DNA from: Anaerolineae bacterium
GTDB taxonomy: Bacteria; Chloroflexota; Anaerolineae; Anaerolineales; UBA4823
Direction: 5' to 3'
DNA: 45,106 nucleotides
Assembly: GCA_003130835.1 (NCBI GenBank)
Contig: QEXX01000044.1
Location: forward strand, 1 to 45,106
Below, in pieces: positions 24,211 through 33,397 of this stretch. Below the pieces are notes generated by a model, which saw only the letters and a program-made list of their open reading frames with translations, was not told the DNA's origin and ran no database searches. Positions within the stretch are counted from its first letter, which is position 1, and every line of letters begins with the position of its first letter. The translations under genes and the position numbers were made by a program.

Positions 24211-24609
24211 ATGAAGACCAGTTCGGTTGAGTTGATCATTTTGGATTTGCTAAGCCATGAGCAAGCTCACCTGACTGCTCAGGAAATCTACCAGCAGCTC
24301 AAGTTGCGCCTACCGGCGGTCAACCCCTCGACCGTGTATCGGGCTTTGGAACGCATGGCACATGCGGGGAAAATTTCGGTTTCTGATATGGGCAGGGGAG
24401 CAATGGTCTATGAGGCGGTTGGTGGTGAACGGCATCACCATTTAGTCTGCCAAGACTGTGGCGCAGTGATGACAATCGAGGATCGGCCGGTGAACGAACT
24501 CTTTCGTTACCTCGAAGGTCGATATCATTTTGAAATGATCACCAACCACCTCATCCTTTTTGGACGCTGTCAGAATTGTCAAAAGGTTTCCGAAAGTGGG
24601 AGGCAGTGA
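24211..24609 (+). CDS. Fur-family metal-responsive repressor
   Basis: 132 aa. The N-terminal winged helix reads LTAQEIYQQLKLRLPAVNPSTVYRALERMAHAGKI. The metal-binding part has GERHHHLVCQDCGAV (HHH plus CxxC) and a second CxxC in LFGRCQNCQKV, so a structural zinc site is likely. Whether it senses iron, zinc or nickel cannot be told from these residues. It is transcribed divergently from the Nik/Dpp-type operon and shares its operator region. Its last 59 nt overlap the convergent small gene that follows. Confidence 0.9.
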   Translation: MKTSSVELIILDLLSHEQAHLTAQEIYQQLKLRLPAVNPSTVYRALERMAHAGKISVSDMGRGAMVYEAVGGERHHHLVCQDCGAVMTIEDRPVNELFRYLEGRYHFEMITNHLILFGRCQNCQKVSESGRQ

Positions 24610-24838
24610 CCTCCTTTGCCGCCAAACTCAGCAGGTGATAACCCAATTGCAGCGTGTTTTCCAGATGGCGCAGTTCTGAATCGGATAGAGAGGAGGTGCT
24701 TTCATAGCGCTCGACTAGGCGCAGCAACGCGCCACGCACCCCGCTTGCCTGATGCGCCCAGTACGAATCGGCTGAGAGGCGCTCCAGCCGACTAACCAAC
24801 AAGGTCGCCGCAGCAATGGATTGAGGCAGGGTTTTCAT
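24551..24838 (-). CDS. Small helical hypothetical protein
   Basis: 95 aa, not recognised. It is predicted to be all-helical with no membrane segment; RLERLSADSYWAHQASGVRGALLRLVERYE is its most structured-looking stretch. The ATG at 24838 lies 16 nt after the SDR stop and fits translational coupling. No clear ribosome binding site is seen. Its 3' end overlaps the convergent Fur-family gene by 59 nt. It might be spurious, but amino-acid composition and position argue for a real gene. Confidence 0.45.
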   Translation of the reverse strand: MKTLPQSIAAATLLVSRLERLSADSYWAHQASGVRGALLRLVERYESTSSLSDSELRHLENTLQLGYHLLSLAAKEVTASHFRKPFDNSDSVQKG

Positions 24839-24854
24839 ACGGGTTTTGACGGCG

Positions 24855-25589
24855 TTATCCCTTAGTACGTAAGGTAGAGCGGCCGCCATCGACCCCAATG
24901 ATCTGTCCACTGATCCAATCTGCTTCGGGTGAAAGCAGAAAGGCTGCTAAAGCGGCAATATCCTTTGCCTCGCCGAGGCGTTGCAAGGCGTGCAGGGCGG
25001 CAATGGAAGCCGCCATTTGTTCACTGCCAAGCAGATTTTCACCCAGCGGCGTGCGGGTGAGGGAAGGCGCAATGGCATTGACGCGCACTTTGGGCGCCAG
25101 CTCGGCTGCCAAGGCAAGGGTCAAAGCCGAAACTGCGCCTTTTGCCATGCCGATCGAGGCATGGTTGGTAAAGCCTTGCGACGCCGCCACACTGGAGAAC
25201 AAAACCACCGAGGCAACCCCAGCACTCTTCTTAAGAGCAGGCAAGGCAGACTGAACCGCCAGCGCTGCGCCTAAGGCGTTGACGCGGAAATCGGTCAAGA
25301 AATCCGCTTCGGTCAAACGCGCCAGGGAGCGGATGGTGATCGTCCCTACCGCATAAACCAAGCCATCAAGCGGCTCACCGGCTTCTTGGGCAACCTTACT
25401 AAACAGCGCCACATCGGTCACATCGCCCACCGTATACGTTGCTTCGACTTCCTGAGCCAGGGCGCTTAAGGTGCTTTCTGTGCGACCGACCAAGTGCAGT
25501 TGGACACCTTGAGCGTGCAAGCGCCGGCATAGGGCAGAGCCGATTCCGCCCGCTGCACCATAGACAAGGATACGCCGCTTCTCGGACAT
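24855..25589 (-). CDS. SDR-family protein with altered active site
   Basis: 244 aa Rossmann-fold short-chain dehydrogenase/reductase. The cofactor motif is VYGAAGGIGSALCRRL, the NNAG equivalent is VYAVGTI, and the C-terminal WISGQIIGVDGGRS is typical. The catalytic Ser is present (LFSSVAAS), but 13 residues later, where YxxxK is expected, the sequence is IGMAK: Lys is kept and Tyr is replaced by Ile. It may be inactive, use another acid, or act as a regulator. It begins 5 nt after the LLM oxidoreductase stop, so they form one operon. Confidence 0.87.
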   Translation of the reverse strand: MSEKRRILVYGAAGGIGSALCRRLHAQGVQLHLVGRTESTLSALAQEVEATYTVGDVTDVALFSKVAQEAGEPLDGLVYAVGTITIRSLARLTEADFLTDFRVNALGAALAVQSALPALKKSAGVASVVLFSSVAASQGFTNHASIGMAKGAVSALTLALAAELAPKVRVNAIAPSLTRTPLGENLLGSEQMAASIAALHALQRLGEAKDIAALAAFLLSPEADWISGQIIGVDGGRSTLRTKG

Positions 25590-25594
25590 AGCAC

Positions 25595-26593
25595 CTATGC
25601 CTGCGCAAAAGTGTCGATCAAGAGCTTAACATCACCGCCCACCGAGTAGAGGATTGGGCAAGTACAGCCGTGTTTGCGATATTCCTCCACTTTTGCGCGT
25701 GCCTCTGCAGGGGTGCCGGAGGCTGTGATGCGGTGAATCAACTCTTCGGGCACCAAGTGTTTGGCTTTGTTGATTTGTTCTTTGGTGGCTGGCCAACCGA
25801 GGATGGATTGAATTTCGGCAACAACTTCTGGGGAAACCCCCGAAGCTTTGGCGATATGGGGCTGTTGAGCAAGATACTGGGTCAGCAACATGCGGGTATT
25901 GTCAATGGCTTTGTCGTGGTCGTGATCCACGGAACAGACAACCAATTGCGGGCGATCGAGGTCATCAAGGCTGCGCCCAGCCTTCTTGGCGCCTTTTTCT
26001 AACAATTCGAGTGCGCGGTCGTTATACTCTGGGGGCACACAATAATTCAAGACAGCTCCATCGGCGATCTCACCCGTCAGTTCCATCATCTGGTCGCCGG
26101 TGGCGCCGATCATGATCGGCACGTGGCGCGGTTCGCGGCGGCCGTGGACGACATCAAGCTCAATCTCATTCACATGCACAAACTCTCCATGGAACGTCAC
26201 CCGTTCCATATTAAGCAAGCGACGCAGGACGGTCACCGTCTCGCGCATAGCAACCAGCGGCTTTTTGCGCTCGATGCCCACATTGCGCGCCAGTGGATCC
26301 CACCAAGCCCCAATGCCGCAGATGATGCGGTTGGGAGCCAGGTCATCCAAAGTCAGGAAGGTAGCCGCCAGTAACCCAATGTTGCGCGTCCAATTGTTGA
26401 TCACCCCGGAACCCACTTTGATGCGCTCGGTCACAGCCGCGTAGGCGGCCATAGGGACAATGGCATCCCGCACCAAACGGGACTCGGCTTGCCAAACCGC
26501 TTCGAAGCCGCGCTGTTCGGCATAACGAACATAATCTAGCCCCTCTCGCAAATCATGGGCGTCTTGAAGATAGAGTGCAACTCGTTCAGTCAT
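25595..26593 (-). CDS. LLM-class (F420- or flavin-dependent) oxidoreductase
   Basis: 332 aa, close to the usual length for the bacterial luciferase-like / methylene-tetrahydromethanopterin reductase (Mer-like) family. Visible features are [64 protein letters not shown] and [22 protein letters not shown]. Members use reduced F420 or FMN; Chloroflexota often make F420. The substrate is unknown. It is the first gene of a short operon with the SDR and the small protein. Confidence 0.88.
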   Translation of the reverse strand: MTERVALYLQDAHDLREGLDYVRYAEQRGFEAVWQAESRLVRDAIVPMAAYAAVTERIKVGSGVINNWTRNIGLLAATFLTLDDLAPNRIICGIGAWWDPLARNVGIERKKPLVAMRETVTVLRRLLNMERVTFHGEFVHVNEIELDVVHGRREPRHVPIMIGATGDQMMELTGEIADGAVLNYCVPPEYNDRALELLEKGAKKAGRSLDDLDRPQLVVCSVDHDHDKAIDNTRMLLTQYLAQQPHIAKASGVSPEVVAEIQSILGWPATKEQINKAKHLVPEELIHRITASGTPAEARAKVEEYRKHGCTCPILYSVGGDVKLLIDTFAQA

Positions 26594-26663
26594 CGATACC
26601 TCCTTTAGGGCTAATTTTATCTTAATTGCGTTTGGGTGAGCAGCTCAATTTTGAAATCAAAGC

Positions 26664-26694
26664 GGGCGGTGCATATAACCTTCTTGCACCGCCC
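26664..26694 (-). terminator. Probable terminator of the coiled-coil nuclease gene
   Basis: GGGCGGTGCA and TGCACCGCCC form a perfect 10-bp stem with an 11-nt loop, 55 nt after that gene's stop. On the minus strand it is followed only by a weak T-rich run (GCTTTGATTT), so efficiency is uncertain. Confidence 0.5.
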
Positions 26695-26749
26695 AGGAGA
26701 GGATACTGTTGAACTTGCACTGGATTCACAAAATCGCTGCAGGATTGCT

Positions 26750-27745
26750 TTATTTTTCGGGTTTGGTCGCTGAAGGTTCAATCAAAGCAGCAGGTGCCAG
26801 TACTTCCCCGTCGCTTTTGAGCAGCCCAATCCCTTCTTTCTGTGCGATCTCCTGTGCCCCTAAGTCCATTCGGATGCAATAGGCATAGACGAGATATGGC
26901 CCGGCACAGCCTTTCTCGGCTAATCGCTGATGCCAAGTAGGCTCATGCATGCGCTGCGACCAAGCGTGTACATCGCGATAGGAGAGGCGTGCCTTGGCTT
27001 CTACGACCGCCCATACTTTGCGACCGGAGGGGTCTTCTAACGGCAAGACAACATCAATTTCCCCATCAAGAGGGAGTGAAAAAGCAGGTTGCAAAATGCG
27101 ATACCCCTTCCGCCTCAGCACCACTTCTACGACACTAGCAGCCTCTTCCTCTACTGTAGCACCAAAGGCTTTCTGCAGGGCTCCGACAGCCACACCCAAG
27201 CCGCGTTGGGCTTCAGCTAATTCTTCCACGCGTTGCTCGGTGCGCTGCTGGGCTTGAGCTAATTCTTCAACACGTTGCTCGGTGCGCTTCTGCGCCTCGG
27301 CTAAGCTCTGAACAGCCTCCGAGAGCTGATCGACACGTTGCTCCGTGCGCTTCTGCGCCTCAGCAAGTTCTTCCACACGTTGCTCGGTGCGCTTCTGCGC
27401 CTCAGCTAAGCTCTGAACAGCCTCCGAGAGCTGATCGACACGTTGCTCGGTGCGCTTCTGCGCCTCAGCTAAGCTCTGGACAGCCTCCGAGAGCTGATCC
27501 ATGCGCTGATCAGCGCGCTTCTGCGCCTCAGCAAGTTCCTCCATGCGCCTCTCAGTGCGCTTTTGTGCTTCGACCAGCTCGCGCACAATGGCAGCCGTTT
27601 CATGGACGATTTCGGCTGTCTCCTGCACAAGCTTCGGCAGTTCCAGAATCTCTTCCGTCAAAACGACGCGGCGCAACTCTTCCCGCCACTCCGGGTGGCG
27701 GTATAACGCATCGATCCATTGACGAAATTCGGAATAATCAATCAT
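26750..27745 (-). CDS. Coiled-coil protein with PD-(D/E)XK nuclease-like C-terminus (DUF3782-like)
   Basis: 331 aa. Residues about 50-190 are a long coiled coil built from near-identical [11 protein letters not shown](V)(E/D)(E/Q)L units, seven-residue periodic and encoded by a tandem DNA repeat at about 27190-27560. The C-terminal part (about 200-320) has the pattern [10 protein letters not shown]...[11 protein letters not shown], matching the D-(x)n-ExK core of PD-(D/E)XK nucleases, followed by conserved HAWSQRM. Many such proteins are found in Chloroflexi and cyanobacteria, with no established function. No partner gene is adjacent. The repeat number is probably variable between strains. 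Confidence 0.82.
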   Translation of the reverse strand: MIDYSEFRQWIDALYRHPEWREELRRVVLTEEILELPKLVQETAEIVHETAAIVRELVEAQKRTERRMEELAEAQKRADQRMDQLSEAVQSLAEAQKRTEQRVDQLSEAVQSLAEAQKRTEQRVEELAEAQKRTEQRVDQLSEAVQSLAEAQKRTEQRVEELAQAQQRTEQRVEELAEAQRGLGVAVGALQKAFGATVEEEAASVVEVVLRRKGYRILQPAFSLPLDGEIDVVLPLEDPSGRKVWAVVEAKARLSYRDVHAWSQRMHEPTWHQRLAEKGCAGPYLVYAYCIRMDLGAQEIAQKEGIGLLKSDGEVLAPAALIEPSATKPEK

Positions 27746-27862
27746 GCCATGGTTGATTATACATCATCTTAGCAGTGCGTGTGTGTTGGATCGCAGAAAA
27801 TAGCAACCAACAGGAAGCTTAAACACAGATTTACCTGAATTTATCACTTAACCGCTAAAAAG

Positions 27863-27876
27863 ATGACAAATGTCAT
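27863..27876. promoter_or_regulatory. Palindromic operator upstream of the GntR gene
   Basis: ATGACA-AA-TGTCAT is a perfect 6-bp-arm palindrome 29 nt before the GntR start. It is nearly the reverse complement of the site at 5797-5810, so the same or a related regulator may act at both. Autoregulation by the GntR protein is one possibility. Confidence 0.5.
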
Positions 27877-27905
27877 GCTTGACCTTTTGAAGGAATGGAG
27901 CTAGA

Positions 27906-28667
27906 ATGACCAATAAAGACGACAGACGTCAGACCTCTATGTTGGCAAAACCGAAATCTATTACCCAACAGATTCGCGAGCAAATCTGGGAGCGTGTGCG
28001 CCGTGGCGAATTCGACGCCAGCGGTCGTCTACCCGGCGAAGACCAACTCGCCCTCGAATTCAACGTCAGCCGCGCCACCATCCACAGCGCTTTGGATCAA
28101 CTGGTTGCTCAAGGTTTATTGATCCGCCGCCACGGCGATGGAACCTACGTAAATCGCCATCTCATTGACATTACCACCCAATTAAACACCGTTTGGGAAT
28201 TCACCCAATTGATCAAAGCCGCTGGCAAAGAGCCTTCGATCCGCTTGTTGCAGCGCGAGCGCATCCTACCCACCGCCAGCCAAGCCGAAGCGTTAGAACT
28301 CTCCCCAGATACTGCCTTGATCCGTTTTTGCCGCTTGTTTTATGCCGATCAAAAGCCGGTCATCTATTCGATTAATATGATCCCCGAGACGATCATCCGC
28401 AACCCCATCCCTGATGAAGCCGCCCACTCCTCGATTCTGTATATCCTTGAGCGCTATTGTGGGCAGAGTTTCGGTTACGCGATCGCCGACATCAGCGCTG
28501 TGTTGTTGGACGAGCAATTGGCAGCCATCCTACAAAGCCCGCCCGCAGTTCCCTTGTTATGTTTGAATGAAATCTTCTATAGCTCGATTGGTTTGCCGTT
28601 GGTGATGGCTGAGAACTATTACAACGATAAGGTCATCCGCTTGAATATCGTCCGGGCAAAGCCATGA
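27906..28667 (+). CDS. GntR-family (HutC/FarR subfamily) transcriptional regulator
   Basis: 253 aa. An N-terminal GntR winged helix (SITQQIREQIWERVRRGEF, GRLPGEDQLALEFNVSRATIHSALDQLVAQGLL, GDGTYV) is followed by a UTRA ligand-binding domain (about residues 90-245). It lies about 105 nt upstream of the BMP transporter operon on the same strand and probably controls it, with a nucleoside or purine as likely effector by association. A purine link is inference only. Confidence 0.88.
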   Translation: MTNKDDRRQTSMLAKPKSITQQIREQIWERVRRGEFDASGRLPGEDQLALEFNVSRATIHSALDQLVAQGLLIRRHGDGTYVNRHLIDITTQLNTVWEFTQLIKAAGKEPSIRLLQRERILPTASQAEALELSPDTALIRFCRLFYADQKPVIYSINMIPETIIRNPIPDEAAHSSILYILERYCGQSFGYAIADISAVLLDEQLAAILQSPPAVPLLCLNEIFYSSIGLPLVMAENYYNDKVIRLNIVRAKP

Positions 28668-28772
28668 ACGTCGCTCCAAAATCCATTGCTAAGCGGAGGT
28701 TGAACAGCAAAAAACTATATTCTATCGCTCCCTCTCTGGATCGAATTTACTCATAAAGAAAGGAAAAGTTGT

Positions 28773-29780
28773 ATGTTTCGCAAATTGTTTCTCGCCCTTC
28801 TCACCTTTGTCATGATCTTGAGCTTGACGGCTTGTGCCTCACCACAGACCCCTGCCGCTCAGGCTACCGAGACGGTCACGCAAGAACCCCAGGTCTTTCG
28901 CGTGGCGATGGTTTTCCCCGGCGCAGTCAACGATAAGTCCTGGAACCAAGCCGGTTTTACGGGCTTGGAGCGCATCAAGAACGAATTAGGGGTTGAAACC
29001 GCTTATCTCGAACAGGTGCCTTCAACGGATTGGGAAGAGTCGTTGCGCACCTTTGCCAGCCAAGGGTATTCGTTGGTGCTTGGCCACGGCGATCAATTCT
29101 CGGAGCCTTCCAAGAAGGTTGCGCCGGAATTTCCCGATACCAACTTCATTGTCGTCAACGGCGCCTATACCGCCTCCAACTTGGCTTCGATTGCCTTGTT
29201 CGATGAGCAGGTCTCGTTCCTTGCCGGTGTCGTAGCAGCCAAGATGTCGCAATCCGGTAAAGTGGGCTATATCGGTGGTTTGGAAATCCCACCGGTCATT
29301 CGCAACGGGAAAGGCTTTGAACAAGGCGCCAAATATGTCAATCCAGACATTCAGGTTTCGCTCACTTATTTGGGTGACTTCAATGACGCTGCCAAAGGCA
29401 AAGAAGCTACCTTGGCAATGGCTGAAAGCGGTGTGGATGTAATCTTCTACTACGTAGATAACGCCATGCTCGGTATTCAAGAAGCTGCCAAGGGCGCTAA
29501 TGTTAAGCTCATTGGCTGTATCTTCGATCAATACGAGATGGCGCCAGATCTGATCTTGACGAGTGCCATTCAGGATATCTCGACCGCCATTTTCGAGGCA
29601 GCCAAGACGGCAAAAGAGGGCAACTTTGAAGGAAAAGCCTATCTCTTCGGCTTGGATAGCGGTGCAATTGCCTTAGCTCCCTTCCGCGAGAATGTTCCAG
29701 CGGATGTGGTTGCTTACGTCAATCAAGTGCAGCAAGATATCATCTCCGGTAAAATCACCGTCGAGCGCATGAGCCAGTAG
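28773..29780 (+). CDS. BMP-family (PnrA-like) nucleoside-binding lipoprotein
   Basis: 335 aa. The signal peptide ends in lipobox LTA-C21. The BMP/PnrA fold is recognisable from MVFPGAVNDKSWNQAGFTGLERI, LVLGHGDQFSEP, FIVVNG, LFDEQVSFLAGVVAAKMSQSGKVGYIGG and GVDVIFYYVDNAMLGIQEAAK. Characterised members bind purine nucleosides. It supplies substrate to the ABC components that follow, starting 20 nt downstream. AAGGA precedes the start. Confidence 0.9.
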   Translation: MFRKLFLALLTFVMILSLTACASPQTPAAQATETVTQEPQVFRVAMVFPGAVNDKSWNQAGFTGLERIKNELGVETAYLEQVPSTDWEESLRTFASQGYSLVLGHGDQFSEPSKKVAPEFPDTNFIVVNGAYTASNLASIALFDEQVSFLAGVVAAKMSQSGKVGYIGGLEIPPVIRNGKGFEQGAKYVNPDIQVSLTYLGDFNDAAKGKEATLAMAESGVDVIFYYVDNAMLGIQEAAKGANVKLIGCIFDQYEMAPDLILTSAIQDISTAIFEAAKTAKEGNFEGKAYLFGLDSGAIALAPFRENVPADVVAYVNQVQQDIISGKITVERMSQ

Positions 29781-29800
29781 TTCTTGGGGTCTCTTTTAAC

Positions 29801-31324
29801 ATGCCCGCTCCATTGCTTGAAATGCGCCAGATTGTCAAAACCTTTGGCCCGTTGCGCGCCAACGATCGGGTGGATTTCGAGGTCCAAACTGGCGAAATTC
29901 ATGCCTTGTTGGGAGAAAATGGGGCGGGCAAAACAACCTTGATGAATATCCTCTACGGGTTATATCAGCCCGATGCAGGGGAAATCTACTGGAAAGGCGA
30001 AAAAATCACCCTGCATTCCCCACGCGATGCAATCCGCTATCGCATTGGGATGATCCATCAGCATCTGATGCTGGTGCCAAATTTCACCGTCTTGGAAAAC
30101 ATTTTGGTCGGCTTGCCGTCTCCTCGCGAGCCATTTTTACCGATTAATGAAACGCTTGCTCGCTTAGAAGACTTTGCCGCTCAATACGGTTTACCGATTG
30201 ATCCAACCGTTAAGGTTAAGCAGTTACCCTTAGGCCTCCAACAGCGGGTGGAAATCCTCAAAGCCTTGTTTCGCGGCGCTGATTTACTGATTCTCGACGA
30301 GCCAACTGCTGTGTTATCGCCGCTGGAAGTGGAGGAGTTCTTTGCCGTTTTGAAGAACTTGGTCGGCAAAGGAGTTTCGATCATTTTTATCTCCCATAAA
30401 TTGGACGAAGTGCTGCGCATCAGCGATCGCATCACCGTCCTGCGCCAAGGCAGGCGGATCGGCACAATCGAAACCCGTCACGCCACGCAGCAAATCTTAG
30501 CCGAAATGATGGTCGGCAGAGCCGTTGCCCTCGATTACAGCTTCCCCAAGGGCGGCGCCACCCAGCCGATCTTGGAACTGAAAGGCATCTCCCTAATCCG
30601 TCCCAAGGTAGGACGGGTCCTCAAAGACCTTAACCTCACCCTGCACAGCGGCGAGATCTTAGGCATTGCCGGCATTGATGGCAACGGGCAAGAAGAATTA
30701 GCTGATGTAGTCTGTGGTTTGATCCCCTATACCGAAGGGGAAATGCTCCTAGAAGGACGTCCGATTCGAAACCCGACGCCCCAAAAGATGAAGGACTGCG
30801 GCTTGGGTTATGTTCCGGCTGACCGCCAAAGCGTTGGATTGGTCAAAAATTTTTCCGTTGCCCACAACTTGGTATTGAAGAGCTTGGATGATCCTCCGTA
30901 TAATACCTACGGCTTCCTTCGTGAGAAAGTCGTTCGTCTAAACGCTCAGCAGGTCCTGCGCGAATTTGACATTCGCGCAGCCGATCTACTGCAACCGGTC
31001 GGGGAGCTGTCGGGCGGCAATCAACAGAAGGTCATTCTCGGCCGCGAATTGCAGTTGGCGAAGCGGCTCTTGGTTGCTGTGCATCCAACGCGAGGGCTGG
31101 ATGTCGGAGCAACCGAAAGCGTACACCGCTTTCTCTATTCCCAAAAGGAGAAGGGAATCGGCCTCCTCTTAATTTCTGCCGATTTGGATGAATTATTGGC
31201 ACTGTCGGATCGCATCGCAGTGCTCTTTCGGGGAGAGATCCTCGGGGTTGTGCCAGGCGAAACCGACTCCCTGCCGGCGATTAGCCGCATGATGTTAGGA
31301 GAGCGACTGGAGGCAATCGTCTAA
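29801..31324 (+). CDS. BMP-type nucleoside ABC transporter, ATP-binding protein
   Basis: 507 aa with two ABC domains. N-terminal: Walker A GENGAGKTT, signature LPLGLQQRVEI, Walker B LLILDEPTAV. C-terminal: degenerate Walker A (GIDGNGQEE) and LSGGNQQKVILGREL, as usual for the family. It is clearly homologous to the protein at 15451-16971. The stop is directly followed by the permease start. Confidence 0.92.
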   Translation: MPAPLLEMRQIVKTFGPLRANDRVDFEVQTGEIHALLGENGAGKTTLMNILYGLYQPDAGEIYWKGEKITLHSPRDAIRYRIGMIHQHLMLVPNFTVLENILVGLPSPREPFLPINETLARLEDFAAQYGLPIDPTVKVKQLPLGLQQRVEILKALFRGADLLILDEPTAVLSPLEVEEFFAVLKNLVGKGVSIIFISHKLDEVLRISDRITVLRQGRRIGTIETRHATQQILAEMMVGRAVALDYSFPKGGATQPILELKGISLIRPKVGRVLKDLNLTLHSGEILGIAGIDGNGQEELADVVCGLIPYTEGEMLLEGRPIRNPTPQKMKDCGLGYVPADRQSVGLVKNFSVAHNLVLKSLDDPPYNTYGFLREKVVRLNAQQVLREFDIRAADLLQPVGELSGGNQQKVILGRELQLAKRLLVAVHPTRGLDVGATESVHRFLYSQKEKGIGLLLISADLDELLALSDRIAVLFRGEILGVVPGETDSLPAISRMMLGERLEAIV

Positions 31325-32446
31325 ATGGAACAGGGTGCGCCTTCGGGTTCTTCCCCCTCGCGGCATCACTCATGGGCGCGTTGGCTGAATTATCTCCAAA
31401 TTACATTGCTGCCTTTTGGGGCCGTTTTCGCTGCGTTGGTGATCGGTGCCATCTTGATCGCCTTAACCGGGGTGGAGCCCGGCTTTGCCTATCAGAAAAT
31501 GTGGGAAGGCATTGCCAAGAGCAATTATCAGGTGGGATTGGTGTTGGTGAAAGCCACTCCCCTCATGATCATCGGCTTGGGCTTGGGCTTCGTCTTTAAT
31601 AGCGGTGTTTTCAACATTGGCGCCGAAGGTCAATTGTATATGGGCGCTCTGCTCGGCACAGCGATTGGGATTCAAGATTGGGGGTTACCGGCTTGGTTGC
31701 ACATTTCGCTCTCTTTATTGGGCGGCTTTATCGGTGGCGGTTTATGGGGCTTGTTGCCGGGCTATCTCAAAGCGCGTCATCAGATCAACGAAGTCATCAC
31801 GACCATTTTGCTCAATTATATTGCCATCTATATCGTGAGTTACTTCACCCACGGGCCCTTGCGGGATAACCCCTTTGCAGAAGCCGCTCTACCGCAAACA
31901 CCAGAAGTTCAAGCATCCAGCCAGTTACCCTTAATTTGGCCTCCCACGCGCTTGCATGCCGGTTTCTTGTTAGGGTTAGGCTTAGCCCTGCTGCTGTACT
32001 TGATCACCTACCGCATGGCATTTGGCTACAAGGCGCGGGCAGTGGGCAGCAGCCCTGCGGCGGCGCATTACGCCGGCATGAACACCACTCTGATCATGAT
32101 CATCGTCATGGTGGTCAGCGGTGGTTTGGCCGGCGTGGCAGGTACGGTAGAAATCTTGGGGGTGCAGCACCGCTTGCGGGACATGTTCTCGCCAGGTTTA
32201 GGTTATTCTGCCATCGCCATTGCTCTGATGGGTAACAACCATCCGCTCGGAATTATTCTCGCTTCGCTATTGTTTGGGGCGTTGCAGGTGGGCGCTAACA
32301 ACATGCAGGCATTGGCTGGGGTGCCGGTGACCATTGTGGACGTCTTGCAAGCAACGGTGATCTTTTTCGTGGCTGTCAGCGCCATGATTCGCTGGCGCGC
32401 CCCGCTGAGAACGCTGCTCCTGCGCAATAGGGAGGCAAGCAGTTAG
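31325..32446 (+). CDS. BMP-type nucleoside ABC transporter, permease 1
   Basis: 373 aa polytopic permease. Landmarks are SGVFNIGAEGQLYMGALLG, KARHQINEVITTILLNYIAIY, GYKARAVGSSPAAAHYAGMN and GYSAIAIALMGNNHPLGIILASLLFGAL. Its ATG abuts the ATPase stop codon, so expression is coupled. Confidence 0.9.
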   Translation: MEQGAPSGSSPSRHHSWARWLNYLQITLLPFGAVFAALVIGAILIALTGVEPGFAYQKMWEGIAKSNYQVGLVLVKATPLMIIGLGLGFVFNSGVFNIGAEGQLYMGALLGTAIGIQDWGLPAWLHISLSLLGGFIGGGLWGLLPGYLKARHQINEVITTILLNYIAIYIVSYFTHGPLRDNPFAEAALPQTPEVQASSQLPLIWPPTRLHAGFLLGLGLALLLYLITYRMAFGYKARAVGSSPAAAHYAGMNTTLIMIIVMVVSGGLAGVAGTVEILGVQHRLRDMFSPGLGYSAIAIALMGNNHPLGIILASLLFGALQVGANNMQALAGVPVTIVDVLQATVIFFVAVSAMIRWRAPLRTLLLRNREASS

Positions 32447-32449
32447 CCT

Positions 32450-33382
32450 ATGAACGAGTTCCTATGGCTTCCCTTTTTGGTTTCCCTTCTGGCAGCCGGA
32501 GTGCGCTTAGCTACACCGCTCTTGTTTGCTGCCCTGGGTGGCATTACCAATGAACTCTCCGGGGTGTTAAATATCGGCTTAGAGGGGATGATGATCGGCG
32601 GAACTTTCGGCGCCTACATCGGCGCTTTACTCAGCGGCTCGGAATGGGGCGGGGCGTTAGGCGGTATGCTTGCTGGTGGGCTGCTAGGCTTGCTGTTCGC
32701 CTATTTGAGCATCACCTGGCGGGCAGACCAGGTGGTGCTAGGTACCGGCCTGAACCTCTTTGCCCTGGGATTAACCTCCTTTTTCTTCCGTAGCATGTAT
32801 AAGGCGGGCATTTCTCAATTTGTTCCGTCGTTTGACGTATGGAATGTGCCTCTGTTATCCGACATCCCGCTCATTGGGCAAATCTTCTTCCGCCAGGTGC
32901 CGCTGGTCTATCTGGCTTATCTGTTAATTCCACTCTTTAGTTTTTTGCTCTATAAGACCACCTGGGGGTTGAAGTTGCGCTGTTGTGGTGAGCACCCCCG
33001 CGCAGCAGAGACAGTGGGGGTCAATGTGACCAGAATGCGCTATCTTGCCTTAATCTTGAGCGGGATGCTAGCTGGCTTGGGGGGAACCTTCCTCTCACTT
33101 GGGCAGATTTCCGCTTTCACCGAAGGCTTGGTCAGTGGGCGCGGCTTTATCGCTTTAGCTGCGATCATCTTCGGGCGTTGGAAACCGCTGAATGTCGCCT
33201 TTGCCTGTCTGCTCTTTGGGGTTGCCGATGCCTTGCAGTTGCGCCTACAAGGCTTTGGATTGCCTATTCGGTATGAATTCTTGCTGATGTTTCCCTATCT
33301 CTTAACTTTGGTTACTTTTGTAGTTTTCGTTAACCGCGGCGATTCACCGGCCGCCTTGGGAAAACCCTATCCGGAAAAATAA
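32450..33382 (+). CDS. BMP-type nucleoside ABC transporter, permease 2
   Basis: 310 aa. Landmarks are NELSGVLNIGLEGMMIGGTFG, WRADQVVLGTGLNLFALGLTSF, GLKLRCCGEHPRAAETVGVNV and GRGFIALAAIIFGRWKPLNVAFACLLFG. It starts 3 nt after permease 1 and completes the transporter. It lacks the long N-terminal extension of its homologue at 12913-14181. Confidence 0.9.
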   Translation: MNEFLWLPFLVSLLAAGVRLATPLLFAALGGITNELSGVLNIGLEGMMIGGTFGAYIGALLSGSEWGGALGGMLAGGLLGLLFAYLSITWRADQVVLGTGLNLFALGLTSFFFRSMYKAGISQFVPSFDVWNVPLLSDIPLIGQIFFRQVPLVYLAYLLIPLFSFLLYKTTWGLKLRCCGEHPRAAETVGVNVTRMRYLALILSGMLAGLGGTFLSLGQISAFTEGLVSGRGFIALAAIIFGRWKPLNVAFACLLFGVADALQLRLQGFGLPIRYEFLLMFPYLLTLVTFVVFVNRGDSPAALGKPYPEK

Positions 33383-33397
33383 GCTTTGGAGGATGGT

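Noticed and set aside
27190..27560. Possible CRISPR or satellite repeat
   Set aside because: The repeat is in frame and encodes coiled-coil heptads of the nuclease-like protein.
27906..28667. Assignment of the GntR protein as the histidine-utilisation repressor HutC
   Set aside because: No hut genes are near; only the subfamily fold can be supported.
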